In this document: piece by piece, positions 63,201 through 64,000 of the stretch
Numbering within the stretch: position 1 is the first letter of the stretch
How the letters are laid out: the number at the start of each line of letters is the position of its first letter
From: Candidatus Butyricicoccus avistercoris
Lineage (GTDB): Bacteria > Bacillota > Clostridia > Oscillospirales > Butyricicoccaceae
Length of the DNA stretch: 64,000 nucleotides
NCBI GenBank assembly: GCA_019113005.1
Contig: DXIE01000028.1
Span: forward strand, 97,747 to 161,746
Reading direction: 5' to 3'
The notes under the pieces: model-generated
What the model saw: only the letters and a program-made list of their open reading frames with translations
Database searches by the model: none
Told to the model about the DNA's origin: nothing
Translations under genes and position numbers: made by a program

Positions 63201-64000
63201 TTATTTTAATATTAATTTTTCATTTTCCTCATCAAGAGTTACATTCTGACCACGTTTAATTTTGCCACTTAAAAACTCCTCAGCTACTAGGTCTTCAACT
63301 TGTGACTGAATAGCTCTGCGAAGTGGTCTTGCACCATAAACAGGGTCAAAACCAGCTTTTGCAAGATGTTTTTTAGCATTATCTGTCCATGAAAGGGTGA
63401 TTTCCATATCTCGCATACGGTCTGCAACATTTTTCAGCATACCTTCTGCGATTTTTTCAATTTCTTCCTCACCTAATCTATGGAATACAATAATCTCATC
63501 AATACGGTTTAAAAGTTCTGGCCTAAATGCCTGTTTAAGTTCGGTCATTACCTCGTTTTTAATCTGCTCAAAGGTCTGAGTTTGTTCAGTCTTTTCACCC
63601 TCGGCAAAACCTAAGGACTTTCTGCCTTGACCTGTAATTTTGTGAGCACCTATATTAGAGGTCATAATAACAACAGTGTTCTTAAAGTCAACTTTTCTGC
63701 CTTGACCGTCTGTTAACACACCATCTTCAAGGATTTGCAGTAACAGATTAAATACATCAGGGTGAGCTTTTTCGATTTCATCAAGCAGAATTACAGAATA
63801 AGGTTTTCTTCTTACCTTTTCGGTTAGTTGTCCGCCCTCATCATAGCCAACATATCCTGGAGGAGAACCGATTAAACGTGAAACGCTGTGTTTCTCCATA
63901 TATTCGGACATATCTACACGAATCATAGCGTTTTCATCGCCAAATAGTGCCTCTGCAAGAGTTTTACAAAGTTCAGTTTTACCAACACCAGTTGGGCCAA
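63201..64000 (-). CDS. clpC: ATP-dependent Clp protease ATP-binding subunit, ClpC type (3' part)
   Basis: The frame runs off the right window edge; upstream of the track start it continues [20 protein letters not shown], the second Walker A. Then come [47 protein letters not shown] (Walker B), [11 protein letters not shown]-type sensor and [15 protein letters not shown]. The C-terminal D2-small domain ends [16 protein letters not shown]. The end fits ClpC of Firmicutes; ClpB cannot be wholly excluded without the N-terminal part. It unfolds substrates for ClpP. Confidence 0.9.
   Translation of the reverse strand, partial: GPTGVGKTELCKTLAEALFGDENAMIRVDMSEYMEKHSVSRLIGSPPGYVGYDEGGQLTEKVRRKPYSVILLDEIEKAHPDVFNLLLQILEDGVLTDGQGRKVDFKNTVVIMTSNIGAHKITGQGRKSLGFAEGEKTEQTQTFEQIKNEVMTELKQAFRPELLNRIDEIIVFHRLGEEEIEKIAEGMLKNVADRMRDMEITLSWTDNAKKHLAKAGFDPVYGARPLRRAIQSQVEDLVAEEFLSGKIKRGQNVTLDEENEKLILK

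Noticed and set aside
1-64000. tRNA, rRNA or CRISPR loci
   Set aside because: None recognised by eye in any gap; structured RNAs without strong sequence signatures could be missed.

Overview
The window reads as chromosome of an AT-rich, endospore-forming Firmicute of the class Clostridia. The support is a run of sporulation genes (ylbJ, a DacF-type carboxypeptidase, yqfC-yqfD followed by phoH, and spoVT), SLH-domain surface proteins, clostridial-type ribosome binding sites and TTG/GTG starts. No database search was possible; family names rest on motifs and remembered family features.

Layout. 1-0.6 kb and 8-15 kb: a decayed accessory zone with PD-(D/E)XK (Rpn) remnants, two IS3-family elements, an FtsH fragment, a frameshifted P4-type primase, a KilA-C-like small protein, a DUF4143-type ATPase and a YdbC/PC4-like gene interrupted by two in-frame TGA codons. 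1.2-6.2 kb: a three-gene glycan operon (GT4, WcaJ-type phosphoglycosyltransferase, O-antigen-ligase-like protein). 6.2-8.1 kb: about 1.9 kb of very AT-rich DNA without a credible gene. 15.3-22.7 kb: core genes (ECF sigma factor with its membrane regulator, dacF, ylbJ, yqfC, yqfD, phoH). 52.8-64 kb: core genes (fumarylacetoacetate-hydrolase family enzyme, S-layer protein, ppdK, uxaC, VCBS/SLH protein, clpC 3' part).

The main finding lies between. spoVT is cut in two. Its first 32 codons, with ribosome binding site and a sigma-G-like promoter, lie at 52507-52603. Its last 146 codons lie at 22698-23138, on the same strand and in the correct order. Each junction carries the same 7-bp sequence GGTCACC. 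Rejoining at that core removes 29,369 bp and restores an uninterrupted 178-codon SpoVT, the length of the Bacillus subtilis protein. A large serine recombinase is encoded directly at the left junction, and its frame runs through the att site into the SpoVT C-terminal half, giving a 721-residue fusion. The rejoined element ends form an attP-like site with inverted-repeat arms. This is the geometry of skin-type developmental elements that interrupt sporulation genes.

The element carries an operon of about 22.5 kb for a surface glycan, plus a RepA_N/DnaC replication module and a broken STAND NTPase. The glycan genes predict three unusual sugars: an ADP-L-glycero-D-manno-heptose (gmhA, hldE, gmhB, hldD, with two GT9 transferases), a dTDP-2,6-dideoxyhexose (rmlA, rmlB, 2,3-dehydratase, Gfo/Idh ketoreductase, rmlC, SDR) and galactofuranose (glf). 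Export is by a Wzm/Wzt-type ABC transporter. If the element excises, the cell exchanges this surface-glycan locus for a functional spoVT. Whether that happens in the mother cell, the forespore or a vegetative subpopulation cannot be told from sequence.
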